In this document: piece after piece, positions 63,746 to 64,000 of the stretch | How the letters are laid out: each line of letters begins with the position of its first letter | How positions within the stretch are numbered: position 1 is the first letter of the stretch | Source: Isoetes taiwanensis | Lineage: Eukaryota; Streptophyta; Lycopodiopsida; Isoetales; Isoetaceae | Reading direction: 5' to 3' | DNA length: 64,000 nucleotides | Assembly (NCBI GenBank): GCA_021234155.1 | Contig: JAJEKV010000008.1 | Location: 12,923,406-12,987,405, forward strand | Notes under the pieces: generated by a model | Databases searched by the model: none | Seen by the model: the letters and a program-made list of their open reading frames with translations, nothing else | Told to the model about the DNA's origin: nothing | Translations under genes and position numbers: made by a program

Positions 63746-64000
63746 ATGGAAAACTTGATAACATCTTGGAATGACTTTCTGAAAATGTAAAAGCAACAAT
63801 TTTCATTGATAAAGTTGTTCATTATACACATATGGTTATTACCCAGCGCCATATAGCGATCTTAAAACACGAGCTTTAAAGCGGCGAGGATAGGTGCAAT
63901 CATTGTCGACATTCTCTTAGCCGAAAACCAATCTTCTGATCATTATGCATGAATTGGAAGTCAAAAAGTTGTTGAATAGCTCAGCAATACGTAACTTGTA
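63746..64000. other. Right window edge, outer TIR similarity or flanking DNA
   Basis: The stretch to about 63810 shows weak inverted similarity to 46690-46750, so the E2 ends may extend slightly further. Beyond that I see no gene or repeat. Confidence 0.35.

Overview
The window looks like repeat-dominated nuclear DNA of a eukaryote with a large genome. A seedless land plant or charophyte-grade relative is my inference. It rests on a Ty1/copia element with a plant-type initiator-Met tRNA primer site, L1-like LINEs reading CPLSPTLF-YIDQLE, GTAAGT-type splice donors and a general mosaic of nested transposons. I see no cellular housekeeping gene, no tRNA or rRNA gene and no CRISPR array. Almost every coding region belongs to a mobile element, and most are broken by one-base frameshifts.

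Layout. 1-2850: minus-strand LINE remnant cut by the window edge. 2850-10360: AT-rich spacer with dispersed short hairpins (GGATCACACC...GGTGTGATCC), a hAT-type MITE with an 8-bp target duplication (6758-7361), 370-bp direct repeats, and a distant inverted-repeat pair (4081/9584). 10364-13845: 5'-truncated LINE with an AGAATG microsatellite tail. 13961-15626 plus 25560-26050: an unclassified transposon-like gene ('R'), split by a 9,933-bp TIR transposon at 15627-25559. The unoccupied site survives in a second R copy at 33236-33800. 26442-27984: a retroposed, poly(A)-tailed insertion with a 13-bp target duplication. 28000-36490: AT-rich DNA with one orphan exon, small repeats and palindromes. 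36498-46250: a LINE interrupted by a complete but decayed copia element (36989-42470, target duplication AATGG). 46750-63745: two copies of one ~8.5-kb DNA transposon family, one (E1, plus orientation) nested inside the other (E2, minus orientation).

Two systems stand out. First, the 15627-25559 transposon carries a spliced DDE-type transposase gene on the plus strand (DFAKNY / FSDG-SQFK / HGKGEHD). Convergent to it on the minus strand is cargo combining an FCP1/NIF-like HAD phosphatase domain (LVLDFNG ... LLIDDNRYKG) with a Ulp1/C48 SUMO-protease-like domain (GHHW ... HFDSS ... QTDGHSCGPC). It also carries two large GGTGGT-type minisatellites in opposite orientation.

Second, the E1/E2 family carries two divergent genes. 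One is a transposase (VIDGMD, DNTTRENKN, VGHTHDQID). The other joins a ParB/sulfiredoxin-like domain to an amino-methyltransferase with bacterial-type motifs, DIPYG (motif IV) followed by F-GSGTT (motif I). Fifty-odd copies of a palindrome, GGTATAAATTTATACC, fill the shared promoter region and every intron I can place, at matching places in both copies, and I do not see them elsewhere in the window. A transposon-borne methyltransferase with its own repeated palindrome suggests a self-marking or self-regulating element. That function is inference; the motifs, nesting and repeat positions are read from the sequence.
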